Positions 37,610 through 46,983 of a stretch of 64,000 bases of DNA are shown piece after piece. Where the stretch lies: assembly GCF_013415845.1 (NCBI RefSeq), contig NZ_CP058907.1:4464001-4528000 (forward strand), given 5' to 3'. The position numbers were made by a program, and so were the translations under genes. The DNA is from Rhodopseudomonas palustris (lineage in GTDB: Bacteria > Pseudomonadota > Alphaproteobacteria > Rhizobiales > Xanthobacteraceae). The notes beneath the pieces are model-generated. The model was given only the letters and a program-made list of their open reading frames with translations, did not search any database and had not been told where the DNA came from. Each line of letters begins with the position of its first letter. Position 1 is the stretch's first letter.

Positions 37610-38856
37610 ACGTCACTCAGATCAGTTCATCGGATGTGATCGGCGGCCGGTTCAACGGCTATGGCATCCGGCACCTGCTGGCGAACGAGGGGATCGTCTC
37701 GACTCATCTGGTCTGGAACAAGCTCGGCAAGGACGGCTCGTCCAGCCACTTCTTCCCCATTCCCGGCAGCCGCCACGCGACGTCGGCGCTGATCCGCATC
37801 GAGGACATGCTGTCGATTCACGGCCGCACCGCGCTGCAGTCTTTCACGCTCCCGCTGCATCGCCAGTTTCAGACCGCGGATCTGATCCATTACCACATCA
37901 TTCACGACGGCTATTTCAGCCTTGACGCATTGCCCTGGCTGTCTCGCCGGAAACCGACGATATGGACCGTCCACGATCCGTGGATCTTCACCGGCCATTG
38001 CATCTATCCGGTCGGATGCGAGCGATGGCAGATCGGCTGCGGCCAATGTCCAAGGCTCGATCTGCCGTTCGCGATGCGGCGGGACCGGACTGAGCAGGAC
38101 TTCGCCTGGAAGCGCAATATCCTGCTGAAGTCCGACCTCGAAATCGTCGTGGCATCGGAATCGATGCGCCGCATGGCGGCCGCCTCGCCGATCGCCCGGG
38201 GCAAGCGTCTGCACGTCATCCCGTTCGGCATCGATCTGCAGAAGTTCGCGCCCGGCGACGCTGCCGCCGCGCGGGCGCGGCTCGGGATTCTGCCGGGCCG
38301 GATCGCGATCGGAGTCCGCGCGTTTCCGCTCAGTCCCTACAAGGGTTTCGAATTCTTCGTCGAGGCGTTGCGGCGGCTCGAAGGGCTCGACACGCCGCTG
38401 GCGATCGTCACCACCAACACCAAGGGACAGCTCAACGAGTTCATTGGCAAGCACCAGATCATCGATCTCGGATGGGTCAACGACGAGAGCTTGATCCTCG
38501 ACAGCTACCAGGCGCTGGACATGTTCGTGATGCCTTCGATCGCCGAGGCGTTCGGCATGATGGCGATCGAGGCGATGGCCTGCGGCAAGCCGGTGATCGT
38601 GTTCGACGGCACGTCGCTGCCGGATATCGTGCGCGCACCGGAGGTCGGCGTCGCGGTGGCGCGTGGCGACACCGAGGCGCTCGCCGACGCCATCAAGTCG
38701 CTTGTCGAGAACAAGGATCAGCGCGAGCGCCGCGGGCTCGCCGGCCGTGCGCTGAGCGAAGAACTCTACGATGACCGGCTCTTCGCGAAGCGGCTGGCGG
38801 ACCTCTACCGCTCGGTCGCGGCGAGGCGGACCGGCCCGGCGGACGGCACCCCATGA
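37606..38856 (+). CDS. Family 4 glycosyltransferase
   Basis: 416 residues, ATG at 37606 in the ATGA overlap. N-terminal ISSSDVIGGRFNGYGIRHLL and TIWTVHDPWIFTGHCIYPVG with a Cys-rich patch (CERWQIGCGQCPRLDL), as in WcaC/colanic-acid-type transferases. C-terminal domain: FPLSPYKGFEFFVEALRRLE and the EX7E motif in AEAFGMMAIEAMACGKPVIV. Donor unknown. Confidence 0.87.
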   Translation: MNVTQISSSDVIGGRFNGYGIRHLLANEGIVSTHLVWNKLGKDGSSSHFFPIPGSRHATSALIRIEDMLSIHGRTALQSFTLPLHRQFQTADLIHYHIIHDGYFSLDALPWLSRRKPTIWTVHDPWIFTGHCIYPVGCERWQIGCGQCPRLDLPFAMRRDRTEQDFAWKRNILLKSDLEIVVASESMRRMAAASPIARGKRLHVIPFGIDLQKFAPGDAAAARARLGILPGRIAIGVRAFPLSPYKGFEFFVEALRRLEGLDTPLAIVTTNTKGQLNEFIGKHQIIDLGWVNDESLILDSYQALDMFVMPSIAEAFGMMAIEAMACGKPVIVFDGTSLPDIVRAPEVGVAVARGDTEALADAIKSLVENKDQRERRGLAGRALSEELYDDRLFAKRLADLYRSVAARRTGPADGTP

Positions 38857-40061
38857 AGACGCTTCTCCTCACCGACATTCCGCCCTCCAGCAATCTCACC
38901 GCCGGCATCGTCACGGCGCAGATGTGCCGCTTTGTTCCGCCGGGCGAACTCGCGATCTTCTGCGTCCAGAACCGCCACCTCCAGCCGGTCCCGTTTCCGG
39001 ATCTCGCGAACGTTCCGATCAAAACCGTCCGCAAGCCGAACGAGCTCGGACGCCACAACCCGCGGTTTTTTCCGCTCGACCGGATCGGCGCGATCGCAAT
39101 CGAGACCGCGCGGCGGCTGATCGAGGTTCCGCCCCTCGTCCGACAGGCGATCGCCTATGGGCGCGAGCAATCGGTTACGTCGCTGTGGGTGGTGCTGCAG
39201 GGGCAGACGATGGTGCGGATGGCCCACGCCGTCGCCGAGGGACTGCAGGTGCCGATGCGGGTCCAGGTCTGGGACCCGCTCGGCTGGTGGTTGCGATCCC
39301 ACAAGGTCGACCGCTACAACCGGACCGCCGATCTCGCCGAGTTCGATCGGGTGCTGCGGCAGGCCGAGGGATGCGCAACGGCGTCATGGGCGATGTCGCA
39401 GCAATACCAGCAGCGCTACGGCACGCCATGCCATACGATCATCGCCTCGCTGGACCCTGCGCTCGCCCGCCGACCCAAGCCGTCGCTGCGCACGGCCGAG
39501 GAGTTCGCGATCGGCATGGCCGGACAGTTTTACGCCGAAGACGAATGGGTCGCACTGCTGCGTGCCCTCAATCATGCGAGCTGGAAGGTCGCGGGCCGTC
39601 AGGTCGTGCTGCGAGTCGCCGGCCATCCGCCGCCGCACCTTGAGCTCGCCCCTCCGGGCCGCATCGGGTTTCTCGGTTGGAAACCGCAGCCGGAACTGAT
39701 CGAAATCCTGTCCCGCGACTGTGACGTTCTGTACTGCCCGTACCCCTTCGCGCCGCACATGGAGGAAGTCGCGCGGCTGAGTTTCCCGTCGAAGATTCCG
39801 ACCTATCTCGCCGCCGGGCGGCCGATCCTGTTTCACGGCCCAAAGTACGCCTCGCCCGCAGCCTATCTCGCCGACCGGCAAGCCGGCCTCGGCTGCCAGG
39901 ACTTGGAGCCGGCTGACGTCTACAACGGGCTGCTGCATCTGGCTGAGGACGCTGAACTCTATCAGCACCTCGCGCTGGCCGGGCAGGCCGCCTTCCTGCG
40001 CGATTTCAACCTCGCGACGATGGCGGACCGGGTCCGGAAATTTCTCGGCTATTCGGCCTGA
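38853..40061 (+). CDS. Glycosyltransferase (GT-B-like)
   Basis: 402 residues, overlapping the preceding gene by 4 bp. The opening MKTLLLTDIPPSSNLTAGIV, a central VLQGQTMVRMAHAVAEGLQV and the C-terminal LSFPSKIPTYLAAGRPILFH match GT-B transferases, but there is no EX7E motif. Likely adds one sugar of the repeat unit. Function beyond that unknown. Confidence 0.75.
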   Translation: MKTLLLTDIPPSSNLTAGIVTAQMCRFVPPGELAIFCVQNRHLQPVPFPDLANVPIKTVRKPNELGRHNPRFFPLDRIGAIAIETARRLIEVPPLVRQAIAYGREQSVTSLWVVLQGQTMVRMAHAVAEGLQVPMRVQVWDPLGWWLRSHKVDRYNRTADLAEFDRVLRQAEGCATASWAMSQQYQQRYGTPCHTIIASLDPALARRPKPSLRTAEEFAIGMAGQFYAEDEWVALLRALNHASWKVAGRQVVLRVAGHPPPHLELAPPGRIGFLGWKPQPELIEILSRDCDVLYCPYPFAPHMEEVARLSFPSKIPTYLAAGRPILFHGPKYASPAAYLADRQAGLGCQDLEPADVYNGLLHLAEDAELYQHLALAGQAAFLRDFNLATMADRVRKFLGYSA

Positions 40062-40151
40062 ATTCATCGGAATCCGCTGCAAAGTCTGGCCTTTCCACGA
40101 ATGGACATCGTGCCGAAATTGGTGCAGAGACGGTCCAAATCGGGGCTTGGC

Positions 40152-41009
40152 ATGAAGATTTTGATCGTTGGCGTTTCCGGTATGTTCGGAAGCTCCGCCT
40201 ACCGGCTGTTCGCGTCTTCGAACGGCATCAGCGTGACCGGAACGGCGCGATCGGCCACGCTGCTGGACGGGTTGCCCCGTCATAACCGCGCCAAAATCGT
40301 CGTCGGCGTCGACGCCCTCGACACCGACGCGCTGATCCAGGTCGTCGCTGATGAGCGGCCGGACGTGGTGATCAACTGCGTCGGCGTCATCAAACAGTTG
40401 CCGGCCGCCAAGGCCGAACTGCCATCAATTGCGATCAATTCGCTGTTTCCCCACCGGCTCGCCAAGATCGCAGCCCTCGCCAATGCGCGGCTCATCCATC
40501 TGTCGACCGACTGCGTCTTTTCCGGCGACAAGGGCCATTACCGGGAAACCGATTTTCCCGACGCTGGCGATCTATACGGTCGCACCAAGCTGCTCGGCGA
40601 AGTCGACTATGCGCATGCGGTCACGCTGCGCACCTCGATCATCGGCCACGAGCTCGGCCGTTCCGTCTCGCTGATCGGCTGGTTCCTCGACCAGCCCGGA
40701 CCGCGCGTCAGCGGCTATCGGCGCGCGATTTACAGTGGCTTTCCGACCGTCGAGCTAGCCCGCATCATCCGCGACCACGTCATTCCCAACCCGGCGCTGA
40801 GCGGTCTTTGGCAGGTGGCGTCGCAGCCAATCAACAAATACGAATTGCTGAAGCTGGTCGCCGACATCTACGGCAAGCAGATCGAGATTGTGCCCGACGA
40901 CTCCGTTGTGATCGATCGCTCGCTCGACGGTTCGCGGTTTGCCGCGGCCACCGGCTACACCGCGCCGTCCTGGCGCGATCTGATCACAACGATGTACGCG
41001 TCCCGCTAG
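40152..41009 (+). CDS. wbjC: UDP-L-FucNAc synthesis reductase WbjC/FnlB (RmlD-like SDR)
   Basis: 285 residues. NAD(P)-dependent short-chain reductase, second enzyme of UDP-L-FucNAc synthesis, reducing the 4-keto sugar made by WbjB. Glycine-rich loop ILIVGVSGMFGSSAYRLFA; active-site segment LSTDCVFSGDKGHYRETDFP followed by YGRTKLLGE with the YxxxK pair. ATG 40152 starts at the nucleotide-binding strand; an upstream ATG at 40101 would add 17 residues. Adjacent wbjB supports the assignment over dTDP-rhamnose reductase. Confidence 0.85.
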   Translation: MKILIVGVSGMFGSSAYRLFASSNGISVTGTARSATLLDGLPRHNRAKIVVGVDALDTDALIQVVADERPDVVINCVGVIKQLPAAKAELPSIAINSLFPHRLAKIAALANARLIHLSTDCVFSGDKGHYRETDFPDAGDLYGRTKLLGEVDYAHAVTLRTSIIGHELGRSVSLIGWFLDQPGPRVSGYRRAIYSGFPTVELARIIRDHVIPNPALSGLWQVASQPINKYELLKLVADIYGKQIEIVPDDSVVIDRSLDGSRFAAATGYTAPSWRDLITTMYASR

Positions 41010-41059
41010 ATAGGCTCCGCCGTGGAACGCTCGCAGACGACAAAGATGGAACGCAGTCG

Positions 41060-42106
41060 ATGAACGCCAACATCCCTAACCTGAAAGACAAGGTCCTGCT
41101 GATCACCGGCGGCACGGGATCGTTCGGCAACGCCGTGCTGAAGCGCTTCCTGAAGGAGGAGGTGCGCGAGATCCGCATCTTCAGCCGCGACGAGAAGAAG
41201 CAGGAGGACATGCGGCTCGCGTTGAAGAACGATCGGGTCAAGTTCTACATCGGCGACGTGCGGGAGCCGTCCAGCATCGCCGCGGCGATGCGGGGCGTCG
41301 ACCTCGTGTTCCATGCCGCCGCGCTGAAGCAGGTGCCATCCTGTGAATTCTATCCGCTCGAGGCTGTGCGCACCAACATCCTCGGCGCAGAAAACGTGAT
41401 GGACGCGGCGCTGAAGAGCAAGGTCGAGCGGGTCGTCGTGCTGTCGACCGACAAGGCGGTGTATCCGATCAACGCGATGGGCATGAGCAAGGCGCTGATG
41501 GAGAAGCTCGCGGTCGCCAAGGCGCGGCTGCTCGCGCCCGACGATTCTACGGTGCTGTGCGCGACCCGATACGGCAACGTAATGGCGTCGCGCGGATCGG
41601 TGATTCCGCTGTTCGTGTCGCAGGTGAAGGCCAATCAACCGATCACCGTGACCGATCCGAGCATGACTCGGTTCCTGATGTCACTCGAAGAATCCGTCGA
41701 TCTGGTGCTGTTCGCCTACGGCAACGGCCGTCAGGGCGACATTCTGGTGCAGAAGTCGCCGGCCTGCACGGTCGAGGTGCTGGCCAAGGCGGTGATGGCA
41801 GTGTTCGAACGCGCGGTGCCGATCCAGGTGATCGGCACGCGGCACGGGGAAAAGAAGTACGAATCCCTGGTGTCCCGCGAGGAAATGGCGCGTGCCGAAG
41901 ACCTCGGGCGCTACTATCGCGTGCCGGCGGACGACCGCGATCTGAACTACAACAAGTACTTCGTCGAGGGCGAACAGAGCATTTCCAAGACGGAAGACTA
42001 CACCTCGGACAACACCCATCGACTGGACGTCGACCAGGTCAAGGACCTCCTGCTCAGGCTGGACTATATTCAGGACGAGCTGAAGTCCGGCTTCCCCGGT
42101 CAATGA
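41060..42106 (+). CDS. wbjB: UDP-GlcNAc 4,6-dehydratase/5-epimerase WbjB/FnlA
   Basis: 348 residues, the family size. First enzyme of UDP-L-FucNAc synthesis; converts UDP-GlcNAc to 4-keto-6-deoxy-L-sugars. Rossmann loop LLITGGTGSFGNAVLKRFL; FHAAALKQVPSCEFYPLEAV; catalytic segment STDKAVYPINAMGMSKALME in which Met replaces the SDR Tyr, as is normal for the FlaA1/WbjB group; C-terminal GEKKYESLVSREEM. Immediately downstream of wbjC. Confidence 0.9.
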   Translation: MNANIPNLKDKVLLITGGTGSFGNAVLKRFLKEEVREIRIFSRDEKKQEDMRLALKNDRVKFYIGDVREPSSIAAAMRGVDLVFHAAALKQVPSCEFYPLEAVRTNILGAENVMDAALKSKVERVVVLSTDKAVYPINAMGMSKALMEKLAVAKARLLAPDDSTVLCATRYGNVMASRGSVIPLFVSQVKANQPITVTDPSMTRFLMSLEESVDLVLFAYGNGRQGDILVQKSPACTVEVLAKAVMAVFERAVPIQVIGTRHGEKKYESLVSREEMARAEDLGRYYRVPADDRDLNYNKYFVEGEQSISKTEDYTSDNTHRLDVDQVKDLLLRLDYIQDELKSGFPGQ

Positions 42107-42176
42107 CCGACCGATTGGCCAGATTTCGGAGAGCCGATCGCTGCTAGCGGCTTCGAAGCGCACGTAGAGAGTCATC

Positions 42177-43466
42177 ATGTCCGCGACGTCGACACAGGAT
42201 CCGACATTCGAGACCGACGATTACCCCGACGGACCGCGCGTGATGTTCGTGGGGTGGGCGGAGAGTTCGCACACCCATTCCTGGATCGATCTGCTGCAGC
42301 AATCCGGCATCAACGCGCGACTGTTCGCCCTGCCCTCCGCCGTCCCACCCGACAGCTGGCAAGTGAGAACCTATGTGACGATCGCGGCGCCCAGCCCGAT
42401 CGATTCTGCCTACCGCAAGACGCTGACGTCTGCGCCGACCGCGCCGCCGCCCAGGCGGAGTTTGTTTAGCTGGATCAGGCCGGCTCCAACAGCACCCGCG
42501 GTGACCATCGAGCGACTGCTGGCGGACGCCATCATGCAGTGGAAGCCCGACGTCGTGCACACGCTCGGCCTTGATGCCGCGACCTATCTGATGGAGCGGA
42601 CGCGCCAGCTGCATCCGGAAATCGTGGGAATCGGCCGTTGGGTGGTGCAGGTTCGCGGCGGGCCGGACCTAGCACTGCATCAATACGACCCGGTTCATCG
42701 TCCCAAGATCGAGAGCATCTTCGCGCAGTGCGATCACCTGATCGCCGACAATCCGATCAACTACGAAGACGCCGTCAAGCTCGGGCTCGCCGCGGAGAAG
42801 ACCTGCTCGCCGGGACTGGGCGTCGTCTCCGGCCCGGGCGGCATCGACGTGCAGGGCCTGCGCAGCCGGTGGTCGCTCTTGCCTTCACAACGGCCGCGGA
42901 CCATATTGTGGCCGAAGACCTATGAAACCATTTCCTCGAAGGCCCTCCCGGTTTTAGAGGCTATTCGGCTTGCGTGGGACCGGATTGCTCCGGTGACATT
43001 CGAAATGCTCTGGCTGGTCCAGAGCGACGTCCGGATCTGGTTCGAGAAGAGCATGCCGGACCACATCAAAGCGTCCTGCAATCTGTACGGCCGCCTGGAT
43101 CGCGAACAGGTACTCGCCATGCTGCCGTCGGCGCGCGTGATGCTGGCTCCGTCGCTGACGGACGGAATTCCAAATTCGATGATGGAAGCCATGGCGCTGG
43201 GAGCGTTTCCAATCGTATCGCCGCTCGACACCATCACCCCGGTCGTCAAGAACGAGGAGAATGTTCTGTTCGCTCGCAATCTGTATCCCGAGGAAATCGC
43301 CGACGCGCTGGTCCGTGCGATGCAGGACGACGCGCTGGTCGATCGGGCCGCGGCCAACAACGTGATCAGAGTCGACGAACTGGCCAACCGCGACCGCGTC
43401 AGGATTGCAGTCATCGATTACTACAAGCAACTCACCACCCTGCAGCGCCAGACGAGGGCGGCATGA
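42177..43466 (+). CDS. Glycosyltransferase (GT-B, family 4-like)
   Basis: 429 residues. The N-terminal RVMFVGWAESSHTHSWIDLL and C-terminal SLTDGIPNSMMEAMALGAFP (Asp-x7-Glu) are the same architecture as the product of 36203-37609, so these two are paralogous transferases. A proline-rich loop near residues 85-100 is variable. Stop overlaps the methyltransferase start (ATGA). Confidence 0.82.
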   Translation: MSATSTQDPTFETDDYPDGPRVMFVGWAESSHTHSWIDLLQQSGINARLFALPSAVPPDSWQVRTYVTIAAPSPIDSAYRKTLTSAPTAPPPRRSLFSWIRPAPTAPAVTIERLLADAIMQWKPDVVHTLGLDAATYLMERTRQLHPEIVGIGRWVVQVRGGPDLALHQYDPVHRPKIESIFAQCDHLIADNPINYEDAVKLGLAAEKTCSPGLGVVSGPGGIDVQGLRSRWSLLPSQRPRTILWPKTYETISSKALPVLEAIRLAWDRIAPVTFEMLWLVQSDVRIWFEKSMPDHIKASCNLYGRLDREQVLAMLPSARVMLAPSLTDGIPNSMMEAMALGAFPIVSPLDTITPVVKNEENVLFARNLYPEEIADALVRAMQDDALVDRAAANNVIRVDELANRDRVRIAVIDYYKQLTTLQRQTRAA

Positions 43467-44836
43467 TTATGCACACCCCAGCCCACGAGATCACGTCGGC
43501 CACGCAGGTGCTGACCTGCCCCGCGTGCGGCAATGACACTCTCGCCGTGACCGACGAGTCGGTGAATCTCGACCAGATCATGAAGCGCTGGCGCGATCAC
43601 GGCGCGGCGTTCAGCGCCGAGACACTCGCCCGCTACAGCACCCGCGAACTCGGGCCGCTCCACCTCTACACCTGCCGGACCTGCCAGTTCGGACAATATC
43701 AGCCGATCGTCGTCGGCAACGCCGATTTCTACGGCGCGATTGGCCAGATCGAATACTACACCGAGAACAAGTGGGAGTTCGACCGCTCGATCGAATTCAT
43801 CCGTCGCGAACGACCGCACACGGTAATCGATGTCGGCTGCGGATCCGGCTTCTTTCTCGATCAGTTGCGCAAGGCGATGCCCTCGATCAAGCTCGTCGGC
43901 ATCGAAATCAACGAGGCCGCCGCCAGTCAGGCGCGCGCGCGCGGCCACCACGTGGAAGTGCTCGACTGGGACCGGGAAGACTTCGCCCAAGCTCTGCCGT
44001 TCAAGGCCGACGTCGTGGTCTGCCATCAGGTCCTCGAGCACGTGCAAAATCCGATTCAGTTACTGAAATCGATCCGCACCATGCTGACCGAAAGCGGCCT
44101 GGCGGTGATCTCGACGCCCGACAGCGAAGGCTTGGTCGGCAGGCAGAGCGATTCACTGACGGAACAGCCGCCCCATCACGTCACGAAATGGAACGAGGCG
44201 GCGTTCCGCGCCGCCCTGCCCCGCGCCGGGTTTCGCGCCGTCCGCGCCTATTACGAGCCATTGCCGAAGATCCTGTGGCCCGGCTATTTCCCGACGATCT
44301 GGCAGGCGAACGGATGGCCGTCGATCGTCGGACGCGCTGCGGCACAGGCCGGCAACCTCGGCGGCGAGGGCATGAATTGGCTGGCTAGCCTGTTGGAACA
44401 ACGGGGGATTTCGTATCTTCATGGCGCCGGCGGCCACACCATCCTGGTCACCGCGCGGCCGCAAGCCAGCCAACGGATCGCCGCGACAGGACGCGACGCT
44501 TCCGAACAGCCCACGCCATCGAGCTCGCTGCCAAGCTTGGTCGGCGAGCTTGTCGCGAAGATCAAGGCGCGGCGGGCGGCGGCGCGGTTGCGTCACCTGC
44601 AGAGATCCGCGCAAGCATTGGTCGAGTCGGTCGATGCTTTCATCGCAGAAGCTCAGTCGTTGACCGCCGGTCAGGCTCCCGAGTCCGACCATCAAGCGGG
44701 CCCGGCCGTGCGGCAGACCACCTTGGACGCACTGGCGCAAATCGCTTTGGAGATCAACGAGCGTTACGAACGGCTCGACGCCCTCGAACGGTCTGCGCTT
44801 TCCGACGAGCAGCCGCGCGCGAGGCTGCGCCGATGA
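43463..44836 (+). CDS. SAM-dependent methyltransferase with Zn-ribbon and helical C-terminus
   Basis: 457 residues. N-terminal zinc-ribbon cysteines CPACGN (about residues 19-24) and CRTC (about 71-74); SAM-binding loop VIDVGCGSGFFLDQLR (about 121-136); acidic ribose residue in GIEINEA; HHVTKWNEAAFRAAL follows. Residues about 350-457 are helical, rich in Leu/Ala with heptad-like spacing (VGELVAKIKARRAAARLRHL and LAQIALEINERYERLDALER), separated by a polar linker. It is immediately upstream of wzm-wzt. This architecture is compatible with a sugar C- or O-methyltransferase or with a chain-terminating methyltransferase carrying a coiled-coil ruler. An internal ATG at 43469 is an alternative start. 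Confidence 0.82.
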   Translation: MIMHTPAHEITSATQVLTCPACGNDTLAVTDESVNLDQIMKRWRDHGAAFSAETLARYSTRELGPLHLYTCRTCQFGQYQPIVVGNADFYGAIGQIEYYTENKWEFDRSIEFIRRERPHTVIDVGCGSGFFLDQLRKAMPSIKLVGIEINEAAASQARARGHHVEVLDWDREDFAQALPFKADVVVCHQVLEHVQNPIQLLKSIRTMLTESGLAVISTPDSEGLVGRQSDSLTEQPPHHVTKWNEAAFRAALPRAGFRAVRAYYEPLPKILWPGYFPTIWQANGWPSIVGRAAAQAGNLGGEGMNWLASLLEQRGISYLHGAGGHTILVTARPQASQRIAATGRDASEQPTPSSSLPSLVGELVAKIKARRAAARLRHLQRSAQALVESVDAFIAEAQSLTAGQAPESDHQAGPAVRQTTLDALAQIALEINERYERLDALERSALSDEQPRARLRR

Positions 44837-44882
44837 ACACTGCCCCGATCATCCCGCGATCGATCGGATCGAGGAGCCGAAT

Positions 44883-45725
44883 TTGTTAGCCGCCCGATCC
44901 CTGCTCGCTCCCTGGTGGACATCGAGCGTCGCCCTGCTGCGGAGCATCGTCCGCAATCGCCGGCTCACGATCGAGCTGTCGAAGCGCGAACTGCTCGACC
45001 GCTATACGGGCCAGCTGTTCGGATCGGCATGGGCGATCCTGCATCCCGCACTCACCGTGCTGGTGTTCTTGTTCTTCTTCGGCGAGGTGCTGAAGGTCAA
45101 GGTCGGCGGCGCGCACCTGCCCGCCAACAACGATTTCACCATCTATCTGCTGTCCGGACTGCTGCCGTGGCTGGTGCTGCAGGACGTGCTGACTCGCGGC
45201 TCGACGCTGGTCGTCAACAACGCCCACCTCGTCAAACAGGTAGCGTTTCCTCTCGACGTGCTGCCGATCAAGGCGATCCCGCCGGCTTTCGTCATCCTGC
45301 TGGTCGGACTGTTACTGCTGATCGTCTACACGCTGATGACCACCTTTGCCCTGCCCGCGACCTATCTGGTTCTGCCGTTGCTGCTGGCGGAATTGATCTT
45401 GCTTTGCGTCGGCATCGCATTGTTTCTGTCGGCGCTCGGCGTCTTCATCCGCGACCTGAAGGACATCGTCCAGGTGTTCAGTTTCGTGGGCGTCTACGTC
45501 TCGCCGATCTTCTACACCATCGATACCGTGCCCGCGAAGCTGCGGGCTCTGGTTTTTCTCAATCCGTTTACCCCGATCATCCTGACGTTCCAGGATGTGC
45601 TGTTCTACGGGAGTTTCGCTCATCCCTGGGCATGGGTGGTTTCGATCGTCCTATCCGTGGCAGCGTTGCTAATCGGAGCCCGAGTTTTCAACACCACTCA
45701 GCATTACTTCGGTAGCTACCTGTGA
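44883..45725 (+). CDS. wzm: Polysaccharide ABC exporter permease Wzm
   Basis: 280 residues, ABC-2 type inner-membrane permease that exports undecaprenol-linked polysaccharide. Family opening 'LTIELSKRELLDRYTGQLFG' then 'GSAWAILHPALTVLVFLFFF'; six hydrophobic segments; 'FSFVGVYVSPIFYTIDTVPA' near the end. Start is a TTG at 44883 preceded by GAGGAG; no in-frame ATG is closer. GTGA overlap with wzt. Confidence 0.9.
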   Translation: MLAARSLLAPWWTSSVALLRSIVRNRRLTIELSKRELLDRYTGQLFGSAWAILHPALTVLVFLFFFGEVLKVKVGGAHLPANNDFTIYLLSGLLPWLVLQDVLTRGSTLVVNNAHLVKQVAFPLDVLPIKAIPPAFVILLVGLLLLIVYTLMTTFALPATYLVLPLLLAELILLCVGIALFLSALGVFIRDLKDIVQVFSFVGVYVSPIFYTIDTVPAKLRALVFLNPFTPIILTFQDVLFYGSFAHPWAWVVSIVLSVAALLIGARVFNTTQHYFGSYL

Positions 45726-46972
45726 GTGATTTGGCGATCTCCATCCGCAACCTGTCCAAGGTATACAAGATCTACTCGCGCCCGGCCGACATCCTGGTGG
45801 AGATGTTGACGCGCGCTAAGCGGCATCGCGAATTCTGGGCGTTGCGGGACGTCTCCCTGGACATCAAGCGGGGCGAGGTGGTCGGACTGATCGGCCGCAA
45901 CGGCGCCGGGAAGACCACCTTGCTGCGAGTGATCGCAGGCACGCTCGATGCAAATGCCGGCGACATCCGCGTCAACGGCAAGGTGTCCGCCATCATGGCG
46001 CTCGGCACCGGTTTCAACCTGGACCTGACCGGGCGCGAGAACATCCTGATCGGCGGGCTGGTCCAGGGACTGACCCACGAAGAAGTCGACGCCAAGACCG
46101 AAGAGATCATCAGTTTCTCCGGCCTGCGCGATTTCATCGATCAGCCATGCAAGACCTACTCGAGCGGCATGATCGCCCGGCTGGCGTTTTCGGTGGCGTC
46201 GAGCATCGAGCCCGACATCCTGATCGTCGACGAAGCGCTCGCGACTGGCGACATGGTGTTCAACGTCAAGAGCTATGCCCGGATGCGGCGGATCGCGCGC
46301 AGCGGCGCCACCGTCCTTCTCGTCACCCACAGCCTTCCACAGATTTACGAGCTGTGTGATCGTGCGGTGCTGATCGAAAACGGAGCCGTGGCGCTGGATG
46401 GAGAGCCGAGGATCGTCGGACAGGCCTACGAGGACCTGCTCCACAAGGAAATGGAAGCTGCGAATGCCGCAAACGCCGCCGCCACGCCGCCCACGGCGAC
46501 GACCCCGCCGATCGAACTGAAGGGGTTTGTCGTGGAAGCGATCCAGTTTATCGATCAGGCGCGGCTTCCGGTCCGCGCCCTGACATCGGGACAGGCGTAT
46601 CAGCTGGTCATTCGCGGCAAGGCGGCGTCGGCGCTGCGATCTTTCAATCTAGGCTTCTCGATCAGCACCAATATGGGAACCGCGATCTACAGCACCAGCA
46701 CCGCCGATCACGGCGGACGTCTCGATCTCGCCGCCGGTGAGCGGGCCGAAGCGAGGTTCGACTTTCCCTGCGACCTTAGCGCCGGAAGCTATTTTCTGAC
46801 GATCGAAACCAGCGAGGGCGACTCGCCGAGGAAAGTGTTCCCGCTCGGCGATTCCCAGGATCCGTCGGTTGCGGAGATTTTCGAGGTCGCGAACGGGGAG
46901 AAATTATTCGCAGGACTGATCGACCTTGGAAGCAAGCTGCTACTGGACGACAACGATTCTCAAGTGAGCTAG
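45722..46972 (+). CDS. wzt: Polysaccharide ABC exporter ATPase Wzt with C-terminal carbohydrate-binding domain
   Basis: 416 residues, GTG start. ATPase part: Walker A GRNGAGKT, IMALGTGFNLDLTGRENILI, signature YSSGMIARLAFSVA, Walker B ILIVDEALATGD. After an Ala/Pro/Thr linker (about residues 242-265) comes a beta-sandwich domain (about 265-400) with LGFSISTNMGTAIYSTSTAD, LAAGERAEARFDFPCDLSAG and SYFLTIETSEG, the glycan-recognising domain of serotype-specific Wzt proteins. It therefore couples export to recognition of the finished, capped chain. Confidence 0.92.
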   Translation: MSDLAISIRNLSKVYKIYSRPADILVEMLTRAKRHREFWALRDVSLDIKRGEVVGLIGRNGAGKTTLLRVIAGTLDANAGDIRVNGKVSAIMALGTGFNLDLTGRENILIGGLVQGLTHEEVDAKTEEIISFSGLRDFIDQPCKTYSSGMIARLAFSVASSIEPDILIVDEALATGDMVFNVKSYARMRRIARSGATVLLVTHSLPQIYELCDRAVLIENGAVALDGEPRIVGQAYEDLLHKEMEAANAANAAATPPTATTPPIELKGFVVEAIQFIDQARLPVRALTSGQAYQLVIRGKAASALRSFNLGFSISTNMGTAIYSTSTADHGGRLDLAAGERAEARFDFPCDLSAGSYFLTIETSEGDSPRKVFPLGDSQDPSVAEIFEVANGEKLFAGLIDLGSKLLLDDNDSQVS

Positions 46973-46983
46973 AGGGCGCCCAA

